A stretch of DNA of 64,000 bases from Strigamia acuminata (lineage: Eukaryota > Arthropoda > Chilopoda > Geophilomorpha > Linotaeniidae): contig OX442319.1 in the NCBI GenBank assembly GCA_949358305.1, positions 2,294,001 through 2,358,000 of the forward strand. The letters are read 5' to 3'. Under the pieces are notes generated by a model, which had not been told where the DNA came from, did not search any database, and saw only the letters and a list, made by a program, of their open reading frames with translations. The stretch's first letter is position 1, and each line of letters opens with the position of its first letter. Positions 21,254-32,975 of the stretch are shown here, one piece after another. Both the position numbers and the translations under genes were made by a program.

Positions 21254-21530
21254 CCGTATTTTACCGATTAAGAGTTACCCTCGAATTGTAGCCGCTCTCG
21301 AATACTGAATAGTAGCTGCGGCTGAGACACCAAGAATACCGTATTTTTGCAAAAGTACGGTATTGTTTCCGTATTTAACCTCACGAACGATGAACTTACG
21401 CTTCGTTCGTGACATTCAGACTCCGTTTGTTACATTAAACAAATGCAACAAACGAAAAACCAAAATTGTAATTTCTGACAAAAATGGCAGTTTTGAATAA
21501 GAGCCGCGGCTCTTAATCGATAAAACACGG
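21254..21530. mobile_element. Small inverted-repeat element (MITE) flanked by TA
   Basis: Begins ccgtattttaccgattaag and ends as the near-complement (cttaatcgataaaacacgg), about 20 of 22 terminal bases pairing, with TA on each side (21252-21253 and 21531-21532). At 277 bp with no ORF it is non-autonomous. The TA duplication and the CCGTATT ends resemble the pogo-like element at 37230; a partial relative in reverse orientation lies at 36996-37063. Confidence 0.65.
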
Positions 21531-21821
21531 TAATTAAGACAAAAATTATTAAACTATTTACTTTTTCTTATTAAAAGCCAATACTCAACTTTTATGTAAT
21601 GTCTGACACATTTATAAATTAAATGTGCCATTTTCTTAAGACCGGAATAAGCTGTTTGGTATAAATAGAATTGACAAATTGATGCCAAAATTTAATCCTG
21701 CTACTATCTAATAATAGATAAAGCCCATTAGCACTTCCCCTCATTCACAAGTCAAGTGCAATTCAAGTTCAAACCAATAACAAACAATTCTAGCTTTGCT
21801 CGAGTCTAAAACAACTCGAAA
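21531..21821. promoter_or_regulatory. Upstream region of fructose-1,6-bisphosphatase
   Basis: Contains a TATA-like motif (tataaata, 21660-21667) 155 bp before the first ATG, a plausible core promoter for the first-exon A transcript. Confidence 0.4.
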
Positions 21822-23727
21822 ATGACTTCCAAAGGCCCCATAGACACGAATTTTGTAACGGTATTTCGTTATGTGCTTGAACAACAAAGGAAAGTTCCAG
21901 GAGCCACCGGTGAATTGACTCAACTGCTCAGCACCATTTTAACGTGTATAAAGGCTGTGACCAATGCGGTAAGGAAAGCAGGAATAGCCAAATTGTAAGT
22001 ACCCGTACAAATTTCAATAAAAATAAATTAATTCGTCAAATTTAAAAAATATACAGAAAAACATTTATTTTGAAACAAATCTGAAATCTTGTTAAGAATG
22101 ATGAATTTCGGTGCTATGTAAAAAAACAAATGTAAAATGAGCTTCCGACATGAAAGGTTGGTGAAGCCGCACCCACTTGTGTGACCAATCACAAAGTGAG
22201 AGCGGTGGCAGCACCGCTCAGAACGGAACTTCAAAGCTTTGACACGTGTATTTATCCGTGACAGTTTGAAGAGTTTAATTTGTGCGACACAAATCGATTC
22301 GTAGGAAGCAGGCACAAATGGCTCTCGATACGAATTGCATGACATTCAGTCGGTTCATGTTGGCAGCGGAAAGAAAATATTCAAACACGACCGGTGAATT
22401 TACTCAACTCATGAATTGCATTCTGACTTCAGTCAAAGCAATCGGATCCGCCGTAAGACGAGCTGGAATTGCCCAATTGTAATTATATACATTTTTAATA
22501 CATGCGGAATAAGCGAATTAAAAAATTACATTTCGGGACAAAATACGAAGAGATTATTTATTAATTTTTTTTAAATTAAATTTTTTGTAAAAATTGACTA
22601 TTTTCTGTTGTTGGTTTCAGATATGGCATCGCGGGGGAAACGAATATTCAAGGCGAAGAACAGAAAAAACTGGATGTTTTGGCGAATAACTTGTTTATTA
22701 ATATGTTACGAACGTCGTTCACAACCTGTTTGATGGTTTCGGAGGAAAACGAAAACGTGATTGAAGTTGAAACGGAAAATCAAGGCAAATACATCGTTTG
22801 TTTTGATCCTCTGGATGGCTCGTCCAACATTGATTGCCTCGTTTCCATCGGCTCAATATTTTGTATTTACAGAAAAGTAATTTCTTTTTCCTCTTTTAAA
22901 TAACCATTTTTTAATAACAAATGTCTAATATTCAGGCGTCAACGGGACCACCGGTCGTGGAAGACGCACTTCAACCCGGTCGTAGCATTGTTGCAGCTGG
23001 ATACGCATTGTATGGTAGTGCAACGATGGTTGTGTTAACTACGGGTCAAGGAGTGAACGGATTCATGTTAGATCCCGTAATATTTAAATTTTTATATCGA
23101 AAATATTTAATGTTTTAAAACAATTATTATTTTTTGTTTTTTACTTTTATCTAGGCCATTGGTGAATTTGTTCTAACCGATGCGGATATAAAAATCAAAC
23201 CACGCGGTAAAATTTACAGTATCAACGAAGGATACGCGCAGTATTGGGATAAGGCTATAACGGAATACGTAAACAGCAAGAAATTCCCAAAAGTAAACGA
23301 TGCAATTAATTGGATTTGAATGAGAATATTGAAATTAAATTAAATCGCTTGTTTTTTAGTCCGGTAAACCTTACGGCGCTCGCTACATCGGCTCGATGGT
23401 AGCGGACGTTCATCGCACGTTGAAATACGGAGGAATTTTTATGTACCCAGCTTCAACAGAGTCGCCAAAAGGAAAGGTAAAAACAAAAACTTGTTCAAAA
23501 GACCGTGTTAATGATTTGTAAATGACATTTTGTTTCAGTTGAGATTGCTTTACGAGTGTAATCCAATGGCGTTTATCATGGAACAAGCTGGCGGTGTCGC
23601 TAGTAATGGAACCATTCCCATCTTAGACATCAAACCCGAATCGATTCATCAACGCACACCTATTTTCCTCGGTTCTCCGGACGATGTGGATGATGTTTTG
23701 AAAGTGATTGCCGAAAACAAATCGTAG
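21822..23727 (+). CDS. FBP1: Fructose-1,6-bisphosphatase (isoform with first exon A)
   Basis: Hydrolyses fructose-1,6-bisphosphate to fructose-6-phosphate in gluconeogenesis, in the cytosol. Exons 21822-21994, 22621-22876, 22936-23076, 23155-23292, 23360-23476 and 23539-23727 join in phase to 337 residues, the usual length. The N-terminal allosteric AMP-site segment has TGELTQLL and [11 protein letters not shown]. The metal and substrate motif [11 protein letters not shown] is intact, as are [25 protein letters not shown] and the C-terminal [16 protein letters not shown] second, separate first coding exon at 22318-22478 has the same exit phase and can replace exon A. A polyadenylation-type AATAAA lies near 24042. 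Confidence 0.93.
22318..22478 (+). CDS. FBP1: Fructose-1,6-bisphosphatase alternative first coding exon B
   Basis: Encodes an FBPase N-terminus starting [10 protein letters not shown] and ending VRRAGIAQL before a GT donor with the same phase 2 as exon A, so it splices to the same exon at 22621 and would give 333 residues. It resembles exon A across its length but differs where AMP binds (TTGEFTQLM against ATGELTQLL). It lies inside the intron downstream of exon A, so it needs its own promoter (21995-22317) or selective splicing. Confidence 0.8.
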
Positions 23728-24816
23728 AAGTGAACGTTTGTTTTTAGATTCGGCCGACCGACTAACTAATTACACCAGTGTGCTTTAGAAGGGGAATAGT
23801 GTAAACAATTGGATTAAATTTTTAATTTTTTAATGTAATCTTAGCATGTACGAGTTGTGTAATCTTTGGAATATGTTACCGAGGTAGGTCCAAGCATAAG
23901 GAATTTTTTATGTCATAAATATTAAGTTGTAATAATGTAGAAAAAAATTTTTTTAATGTGGAATATTTTATGTATGACATTTTAAAATCCTTACTTTCGG
24001 CTAAATAACCGCAAATTATATTTTTGAAAAATGTTTTAAATGAATAAAGATTTAACTTAATGTCAAACCAAAACATGCGTTCCTGCAATTTTATACTTGG
24101 CTATTTGAATCCAGCTAGTACTTTTGAATTCATGCAGTTCAGAGAGACTTTGGATGTCCCAATAGTACACAAATTCAATTCCCCAGTGGCCCGTGACGCT
24201 GTGAATTTTTTTTCTGCATTTGTTGTGGCCCGATTTATCCTGACTTCCTGGTATATATTTGTTCTCGTGGCCCAACCTGTCCAGATTTCCCGGTACTAAA
24301 TTTGTTCCCAGTCCAGTCCTGCGCCAAGATTGACCTTAACTGGGTCACAGTAAGCAAAACGACGGAAAAGAAATCAAACTAACAACCATTTTGTTGTGAT
24401 AAAATGGTTGAAATGATCGTACCCCGGGACAAAGTGGTGTCATTGGTCCAATGCTAATTGGCGAGTTTGTGTTCTAGTAACATGTGTTAGTGGGATATTT
24501 GAAATGTAATTTGATTGCCTATTCTTATTTTTGAACAGGCTACAGGTTTCACCATCTCTGTAATAATTTCTTACAAATTCAGTGGGAGTGCCAAGAACCA
24601 TTTTGTATTTTTTCACTGTACAAATTACATTGCAGCGCATCTCACTTGTCAGACAGCTTTGTTAACTTGGCTACATTCATTGTAATAACTCGTCCAACAT
24701 TCACCTTTTTCAAAATCTCGATTCCTCATCTTTAAGCCTTGCCAAGACGATGCTCGTTAATGTTAAAATTAATAAAATCACAAAATCGTAAAAAAAGAAG
24801 AGTAAAATAAATTTAG
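23728..24816. other. Intergenic, 3' flank of fructose-bisphosphatase
   Basis: Holds the 3' untranslated region and unique AT-rich DNA. No gene supported. Confidence 0.35.
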
Positions 24817-25605
24817 CAAGGACCAGAAGCCCTCTGGCTTCGTTCGACTTGATATTGGCTCGGTTTGGCTCACAAGTCAGTTTCTGTGAAAATAAAAATT
24901 GATTTCAATTTTCTACATTCAAACCAAACTGAAAGTTGGTTCAGAACTGAACCAACTAAATTTCAAAACATCAATTAAAAATGATTTTATATGATACAAA
25001 GATGATGTACATATTTTATCCAGTTTTAAACACAAATTATGCCATCATTTAACAATAAGTAGTTGTAATTCATGCATAAACATCATTAAAAAAATAATTG
25101 AAATAAAAGAAATAAAGAAAAACATTGTTGATTATCTTGGTCGACAACTTTTGTCGATCAAACCGGTTTAAGTTTATTCAGCATACATTATTTTCAATTT
25201 AAAACTGATCGATTACTGATCCAAAACTAAGCTTGGGATCAGTTTAGTTTAAATCAGTTTCGGATCAGTTTTTGTTTGAGAAAACGTCTACCAGATAAAC
25301 CCAGATCGGTTTATATTGTCGATTAAAAAATCTAATCGATAAAATTTAATTATTTTTTAAATTAGAAAAGATAATGCAGACTTTAGGAATGAATTACAAC
25401 TCGTATCGCTAAATACAGTAACTGAAATAACGAAGTACACCATTTTTTCTTTTTTTTATCGCAGAAAAACGGCAATTTGAAATTCTGTTCGATTTTTTGT
25501 TAGGCTTCAGTTTGATCTGACCGATTTTTGTTCACATAAACCGAGCCAAACCGAACCAATCGCAACCTAATCCGAAACTGATCAGGTCGCTAGCTTACCT
25601 AACCA
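24817..25605. repeat. Dispersed repeat, longest local member
   Basis: The centre (near 25025-25085, ttttaa..caaattatgcc..taattcatgcataaa) matches 30645-30705 inside a CK1 intron. The ends carry weakly complementary phrases (ggctcggtttggctc on the left; its complement gagccaaaccgaacc on the right). Boundaries are approximate and no ORF is present. Confidence 0.4.
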
Positions 25606-26318
25606 GCAATAATAATTCCCACAAAGTCCAACATCAAGAAAATGATTGAGCCATAGCAGATATAACTTTATGCAAACATTATCCAAAACAATTTCTTATA
25701 TTCCATCACACACATCCCCCTCCCCCATTTAAAATTAATCGAGTAAGTCAAGACATCTCAGTAGAAACTACAGTCCCAAAGAATTACAAACTGGTTCTTA
25801 TTTACACAACACATCAAACTTCATCTCCCAATTTATACTAATAAACATAAAGGTCAAATTCTGAACACAATTAGTTTTCTCACATCACTTTCAAACCAAA
25901 AAAGAAAGAAAAAAAGAAAAGAAAAGAAGAAAAAGAAAAAAATACAAATGAATAAAAACCACATCATTCATTATTTACAAACAGCAATTTTGAATTGTTT
26001 CATTAAAAACATTAAATTGTTCACAATTTACTGATTTATGTAAAGCTAGTGATAACTTAAATTTTAATATTCTCAACTCATCTACATACAAAAAAATAAA
26101 AATATTTAATATGAACAACTCCCATTCACAAAGTCTTATAAAAACGGCTGACAACGCCAATCAGAATTCTCAGCACCTTTCTCACACCTTTCGTGTGCAC
26201 AAGCGACACCTCTTGTCTTCCACCATAATCAGCTTTTTCTTTAATGCTGCAAAATTATTACATGTTTAATTTAACTTGATTTTTTTTTCCTTTTCCTTTG
26301 TTAAAATAAAATACTCTT
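25606..26318. other. Intergenic / CK1 3' flank
   Basis: AT-rich with a purine tract (aaagaaaaaaagaaaag) at 25905-25940. Probably includes the CK1 3' untranslated region. Confidence 0.35.
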
Positions 26319-29300
26319 TTATTTTTTCAAATGTCTAGATGATGATGAAGTGCCACCGTCCTTAGCGATGCTGCCCCTTCGTGTGTTACTCAGATACACA
26401 GCTGTGGATGTGGAATTGGGAGGCCCCATTTGGCCGGCACCGGAAGACTGACGCGAATTGTCGCCGCCAGCTCGGCTAGCAGTCAGATCCGAGTTAGACA
26501 TGATCGGAGCTGCACCACGATGAAGACGCATGCTCACATGGCGGTCGTGGTCAGCAGTACGAGATATGGGACGTGGTGATGTAGCTGCAAATAAGCAAAC
26601 ATACATTCAGTACAAAACTAATTGCAACAATTAAAACAACATTTCATAAATATTTTAAAACATTTCACAAAGATTTTGTTGAGGAATCACACTCTTGTTC
26701 TAAGTTTACATGGTCAGTTTTCCAAAAAAGTCTTTATCCAAATTTTCCTGATCAGGGTAAAGTGGCCCCAATGCGCCCAAGACCCCTGGACTCTTGCATC
26801 TGTTACCATTTCCAAACAGAAGTAGCCGCCAACAGAAGGAATGTCAGCAAACATTCTAACAAAAAGTTGCATAAGCCAAACCATAATAAATGTACTGCAT
26901 TCGATTATCGTCAATGAATATAGATTTATCGAATTACTTTTAGAAAGAATGATAGTCCGTATACCATTGATCACAAACAGCCGTCAACAAATCTTCAGTG
27001 TTGTATACAACGCAAACTAATAGTTAGCGTTCATGAACGAAGTTCGTAAACTAGTTCACTTCTACAAATGAACGAAAAAATCGAACAAAGTTCACTTTTA
27101 AGAGTGAACTTGAACAAAGTTCACGTTCACCATGTTTGATGATGAAAACGTCGCAAAAACGTAACTTTTTGCATCGGTTTAAAACATTTTGATGACGTTT
27201 TCATTAACAAAACGTTCATTTTGATCACTTAATACAACGAAGACGGTGAAAACAGCCGTTTTCGTCATTAAAAGCAATGAAAACAACTGCTTTACCTGTA
27301 CTAAAAAAGTGGTTATTTTCCATCTGCAAACCACAAAATAAATTAAAAACATTCCAATTTTTTTTTTTTTTTAAAAATGAAAATGAACGTGAACTTTTGA
27401 TTCAAGTTCATGAACTATTGAACTCGAACTAGTTCACTTTGGAAAAATCTTAAGTGAACGTGAACGTGAATGCGTTCACATGGTCGTGAACGCGAACTTG
27501 AACGCGTTCACAATTTAGTGAACTAGATACAACACTGCAAATCTTTATGCTGGCAAACCATTCTAGACTATTGGGAATGCTACCGAATAGTAATATCACC
27601 GAATACCGAATAGTTACCAAATATTAAATTTACCAAATACTAAAATCACAGAATACCGAATAAGAACGCCAGTAAATAGTAAAATTATTAATTATAAATT
27701 TTTTTTTATGCAAGATTGAACTTTAAAGAAAAAACCATTGCCGGTTTGTATTTAGACAAACTCATACGCAACATGTCGTAAAAAACCTTTAATAACATTG
27801 TGCATACGTTCTTAGAGGTTTTCATGACACTATTCAGTATTCGGTGTATCCCTACAGACTATTCCAGCTCTTTTTCCACGCTGTATAAAATACAATCACA
27901 AAGATTGCGCCTATATTGAGTAGACCAAATTATTTCAATTTAAATCAATATTAATTTCACAATGACGAAGATGTCTAGTGATTAAAAATGTGTACCATTA
28001 AACCCATTAAAAAACCTTAGAATTAACTAACTGTTTTGGAAAAAAGTACCTTCAATATTCTATCACATTTTCTTGAATAATTCAATGAACATTTCACATG
28101 TAGAAAATATTACACTTTTAAGCCACCTGCAAAACGAGCTATTTTCGTACCAGTCACTGGACTTGCCGCTGCACCTGCCGCAGAATCTTGCCCAGCTCCA
28201 GCCGTACTTCGAATACGGCTACTGCCAGTTGTGGCTCCACCTTGTAGCGCCCTTGTTGTCGAAGTATGCTGATGTCGATTACGAGCAGCACGTCCAGTTT
28301 CCCCATCTTCCAACTCTGTTGTCCGGTTACCACCCTAATAGAAAACAAATTTTTAGACACAGACTTCAAAAACGATCTTATGAAAACTTACAAATTTCAA
28401 CAAGTTCCAGTCAAAAACATAATCGTAAGTGAATCCCTGTCGATGAAATAAGTTACGGAAAAGTTGGCGAAGGTAAGAATAATCTGGCTTTTCTTCGAAT
28501 CGCAACGAACGACAGTAATTCAGGTAGGTCGCAAACTCGGCTAAAAGAAATAAAAATAAAAATAGCAAAATTACTTAATCACATAATCGGGTACATTTTG
28601 TGTGTTTAAAGAAATTTTTTGATTTCAATTTATCCATAAATAACTTTCATGTTTGCACAGGCAATTAACAGCGTCGCTCCGTGATACCAAATTAAATCAG
28701 GAACAAAATGTGACCTGCTACAGACATGTGGCCAATCAAATAAACAGGGATTGAAATGAGTTAAGGGATGACGTGATGTGCCATGTATGAAAAAAGTAAA
28801 CAGGAATTAGCTAGAATTGAAAGACAGAAAAGAATCGACGAAGGGAATTCAAAAAGAACACACACAACACAAGATAAAGGAAAAAACAGATTAAGGGAAT
28901 TAGGAATAGTTATACAATGTTATCTATTGTGTGTATCCGGTGGACCAACTGATGAACTTTATACATTGATTGGCCACATGTCTGTATATTAACTTGGGCA
29001 AACCCAGGGATTCCCAACCCCCGCTACATCACCAGAAGTGATTCATTTAAAGGTCAAGTGCACTGAGTGAGATTTTTTTTTTCTGATAGACTAGAGCCTA
29101 ACAAAAAAATATTTTTCATGTTAAAAAAAATAAAATTTGGGCCTTTATCACTTTAATTTACCACAAATAATTACGTAATTCGATGTAAATGACACGCAGC
29201 AGCTGTTATTACCTCGAAAGCACGCAAGTTGGTTAAAGTGTGAATAAATGGATGAATTAAGTAAACTAATCAAGTTATCTAATGTTAACTTTAGAGCAAA

Positions 29301-32025
29301 TTTCTTTAACACAAAAATGTAAACAAAACAAGCTGAACGTATGAAACAGATAAGACTCATTCTCTCATTAGACACATTCATTCTTTCTCTTCAAACAGAT
29401 GCGTACGATTTACCAACGCACACCAATCCAACAAATATTTTGATTATGATTTTTACATAAATATCTAGATCTTTTTTTCTTTCTTTCTTTCTTTTCAAAA
29501 TAAAATCCCATCAATTTGCTTTGTCCAGTTACCAAAACAATCAGGTGTGGTACGAGAGAGGTTGAAGGATATTAAGTATGGACACATCAAGACATACAGA
29601 AATGGAAATTAATTAACACGTCATTAACGCCAGGGGGTGGAACTTACAGGGAGCACCTTTACAAAGCACTTCGATGGGAGTAGACATTTTCTTTTCACTA
29701 ATTCGTTCATACTTCTGTTGCTTGGTGGCCGCTCTCAAACCTTGCCAAGGAAGCACGCCTTGGATGAAGTACATGAGCACATAGCCCAACGACTCCATAT
29801 CATCGCGTCGGCTTTGCTCTGTGAAGGAAGGATACACGCATACATCAGCACTCAAGCTATCAACGAAGCCATTGCGGGGAGACGGGATGGAATGGGGCTA
29901 CACTTATCACTTCCAATTCAAATTCCCCTCATTCTGGATTCTGACCACGACTGAACCGCCGAAAAGCAACATTTTTCACAATTTCTTTCAATTTTCGTCG
30001 AGTTAGTCGTCTTCAGAAAGACAGTTGAAGCGCAAACTATTTCTGTAGCAAACTCGTCTCGTAATCAAAGACACACAAAACAGAAAACCAGTCACTCCGA
30101 GGCTTCATTGGCTCGATTGACGTTTTCAGCCTTGTACTTACATGGAAACCCTTTACAGAGTTCATCTATAGGAGTAGACATTTTCTTATCACTAATACGT
30201 TCGTACTTCTGCCGCTTGGTGGCAGCTTTAAGACCCTGCCAAGGTAAGCTGCCGCGGTTAAAATACATGAGTACGTATCCTAACGATTCCAAATCGTCGC
30301 GTCGGCTTTGCTCTAAGAAATAATGCACACGGATTAAATCTGCAATAAATCAATTAACTGACAGCCAAAAAGCGACAAGTTTGCTACACTAACATAACAT
30401 GGCAAACACAATTATATGAATTAATTAATTAATTAAGAGTACTCGAAAATCTCTTTTGTATTTTTGCATTTTCAACCATTTTTTAAACAATTTTTACCTT
30501 TTTTCCTGAAATAACGTCTCAGAAGCAAAATTTTTTGGGGCTTCAGATCGTGTGAACTGAGCTTGCGATTGATTTACGTGAAAATTGAAATGAAATCGCT
30601 CGAACCAAACGTGTTATGCAATAAAACACGTTTTGTAGCTATTTTAACAAGTTTTAAGCATCAATTATGCCGATATTTAGTAATACGAGTCATAATTCAC
30701 GCATAAAATCTGTATTTAAACTTTCATAAGTGTTTTTTTCGTCTTTTTAAATTGGTTTTGGTTGACAAATTATTTCAACTAAAGCCGATCGCAAGCTTAG
30801 TCCCCATGTACCTTGGTTTTTTTAAGGAAAAAACGAATATATTGCTTAAATAGGAACCAATCGGTTTCTACGAAAGTTAGAGTACAAAAGAGATTCCTAA
30901 TACCACGATTAAACACTTGTACAGATCGAGGATTCAATTTTCCGACACAATTCTGGGCTAAAATGTCTCATTATGATTAGAATATATTTTTTTTTCTCTT
31001 TGTAATTCGTTTTACCTATTCCTAAATGAGTATTTATGGATGCATATCTTGCTGTTCCTGTGAGATTCTTGTTTTCTCGATATGGTATATGTACGTGAGA
31101 ACGGGCGTCTCGAAATTTCTTTGCGAGACCAAAATCTATGATATAAACGAGGTTTCCTTTTTTACCCAAACCCATGAGAAAATTGTCGGGTTTGATGTCG
31201 CGATGAATAAAATTTTTACTGTGAATATACTCAATACGACTGATCTGAAAAATAAAATAAAATAAAATAAAATAAAATAAAATCAAATCAAATCAAATCA
31301 AATCGCAACATTTCCATTTCTACAATTTCCTACGACGAATGAATTCATATATAAGCTCGCGATTGGTTTAAACTCTGTTTTGGTTGACAATTTTTATCAA
31401 AATATCAAAATCGAACTTTCGCGAGCTTAATGTTGACACACATTGTAGATATAAACGATAATGTTAATTTAATATCTAATCTTTGTTTGCAAAAAAAAAA
31501 GAAAAAATGCAATATGCTTACCAATTGATCAGCTAATAGAAGAACGGTTTTCAGACTAAATTTCCTTGAGCAGAAATTGAAAAGGTCTTCTAAACTGGGT
31601 CCGAGTAATTCCATGACCATTACATTATAATCACCTTCGGATCCGCACCATTTGATATTGGGAATTCCAACTTGAAAAAACGAAATAAAATAAAAAGAAG
31701 AATAAAAATTAAAATTAAAATGTATCCATTATTTTTTGACCGTCATTGCGAGAGGATCGAGTTTCCTTACCACCACCTTGCATCATCTTATAAAACTTGC
31801 TCTCTATGTGAAGTTGTGGATGTTTTGTTTGAATGCATTCTAATTTGATTGCAACCTCTTCTCCCGTCGAAATATTCGTTCCTAAATACAAGGTTGTTGT
31901 TTAAATGTCGTGACAAACGCAATTTCCTCCGTTTCGCCAATCGTTTTACCTAAATAAATATCTCCGAACGATCCACTACCAATTTTACGGCCCAATCGGT
32001 ACTTGTTTCCCACTCTTAGTTCCAT
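26319..32025 (-). CDS. CSNK1E: Casein kinase 1 delta/epsilon (doubletime-type Ser/Thr kinase)
   Basis: Exons in transcript order: complement of 31950-32025, 31771-31881, 31522-31670, 31016-31244, one of 30142-30312 or 29648-29818, 28392-28540, 28151-28334 and 26319-26584. They sum in phase to 444 residues. The kinase domain shows [20 protein letters not shown], the catalytic Lys in VAIKLE, the hinge [32 protein letters not shown] and the CK1-specific SINTHLG in place of APE. The tail contains TSPRPISR and VSMRLHRGA, as in CK1 delta/epsilon. CK1 phosphorylates many targets, including PERIOD and Wnt-pathway proteins, in cytosol and nucleus. The donor of the penultimate exon could also be a phase-compatible one further downstream, lengthening it. 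Introns hold several small transposons. Confidence 0.92.
26996..27537. mobile_element. Non-autonomous hAT-type DNA transposon
   Basis: Terminal repeats cagtgttgta / tacaacactg with a perfect 8-bp target duplication caaatctt on both sides (26988-26995 and 27538-27545), the hAT signature. The 542-bp body has no ORF but is dense in gtgaac/gttcac blocks able to fold back. Inserted in a CK1 intron. Confidence 0.88.
27573..27852. repeat. Imperfect inverted-repeat element rich in ccgaata
   Basis: The ends gggaatgctaccgaatag and ctattcagtattcggtgtat pair imperfectly. Internal ccgaata phrases recur at least four times. No clear target duplication. Lies 35 bp from the hAT element. Confidence 0.4.
28720..28985. 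repeat. Perfect 20-bp inverted repeat around 226 bp
   Basis: acagacatgtggccaatcaa (28720-28739) is exactly complemented at 28966-28985 within a CK1 intron. Probably a small transposon remnant; no target duplication seen. Confidence 0.55.
29648..29818 (-). CDS. CSNK1E: CK1 alternative exon 5b (variant)
   Basis: Same 171-nt length, same phases and intact splice sites as exon 5a, 323 bp further along the transcript. Encodes the same segment with changes: [11 protein letters not shown] for [17 protein letters not shown] for ATKRQK, and EVLCKGAP for DELCKGFP. It stays fully open and kinase-like, so it looks functional. Inclusion of both exons would duplicate 57 residues, so one or the other is expected. 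Confidence 0.82.
30142..30312 (-). CDS. CSNK1E: CK1 alternative exon 5a (canonical)
   Basis: 171 nt, entering and leaving in phase 1. Encodes the kinase C-lobe segment from [12 protein letters not shown] to DELCKGFP, with [11 protein letters not shown] and [10 protein letters not shown], close to CK1 delta/epsilon of other animals. Confidence 0.88.
30555..30800. repeat. Dispersed repeat with gagcttgcgat ends
   Basis: Ends gagcttgcgattg and gatcgcaagctta are inverted repeats. The core resembles 25025-25085, and part of it resembles 31352-31430. In a CK1 intron. Confidence 0.45.
31247..31304. repeat. (AAAAT)n / (CAAAT)n microsatellite
   Basis: About eleven pentamers, switching from aaaat to caaat, in a CK1 intron. 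Confidence 0.85.
31352..31430. repeat. Short copy of the gagcttgcgat repeat
   Basis: aagctcgcgattggttt at one end and the complement tttcgcgagctta at the other, sharing ggttttggttgaca with 30760-30772. It looks internally deleted. Confidence 0.4.
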
Positions 32026-32975
32026 TTCTAGGGAAAAAAGCAATACGAGTGAACAATAAAGTCAGATAGTGTATTAGTGTGCTATCGACGCCATTTTGCA
32101 TCTAGTTGTATTGAAAGATTTCATTTTCCGTTCAGCTTACCAAACCATGCATGAGAAGAAACGTTCTTTTCACAACACTATCCAACAGCCGTGCCGATCC
32201 GATCGCTTGTCGGTGATAGGTATGAAAGAAAATTAATACGGATAGATCAGGTAACACACGGTAAATCCATTCCTCACTTGTGTGTTCAGTTTTTCGGCTC
32301 AGTCTCCCCACAGAGCGATTCTGCGCCTGCGTAATGCTGGAGGCACACTAGGCGCGATGCGGCGCGAATCGCCTCGCTTAGCGATTACTGTGTGCATTTT
32401 TAATGACGTCGTTTCCGGGTTCGCTTTCGGCCAATCGAGATCGCTTATTGTGACACATGTGATTTTCACACATGTGCTGTTTAAAATGGCAGCGAAAATG
32501 TTTCTAAATCCTAAAACGATGGATAAAGTCGGCAGTTTTCGGATTTTTTTAAAACAAAATTATAGAACTCGAGCCCTGTAGGAGTGAATTTACAATTAAA
32601 TTTTTAATTAATTAATTTTTTTTAATTTGGGCCCCGAAAAAGGATGCATGAAGGGCCCCCAGACCGGAAATCCGTTTTTGGGGCCCCGAAGTCACACAAC
32701 ACACTGATAAATCTTTTTTCAGTCAAATTACAAATTACAAATTATAAATTACATGACAATAATTAATTATTGATCGCTACACTTCTATTGTCAGATGTTG
32801 GAATGTTGTTGCGTCACATTACTGCACAATGTTAGCATCCATGTTGTCTTGTCAGTAATACAAGCAGATGGATTTTTTGATCCATTAATTCTGCTTGCTC
32901 ACAGCCTTTAAACGCCAATGTTTTCTCCAAGAAGCACAAAATTGTTTGCGTTAATTGCACACCAACCGAACTAAA
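32026..32975. promoter_or_regulatory. Divergent intergenic region (CK1 / BTB-Kelch)
   Basis: The two genes are head to head, 950 bp apart. Contains two cacatgtg palindromes about 20 bp apart (E-box type cores, near 32455-32480) and a GC-richer block at 32630-32690 with ggggcccc phrases. A role in control is an inference. Confidence 0.35.

Noticed and set aside
32282-32581. 99-residue ORF upstream of the Kelch gene
   Set aside because: No recognisable family; lies in the divergent promoter region and composition is not convincing.
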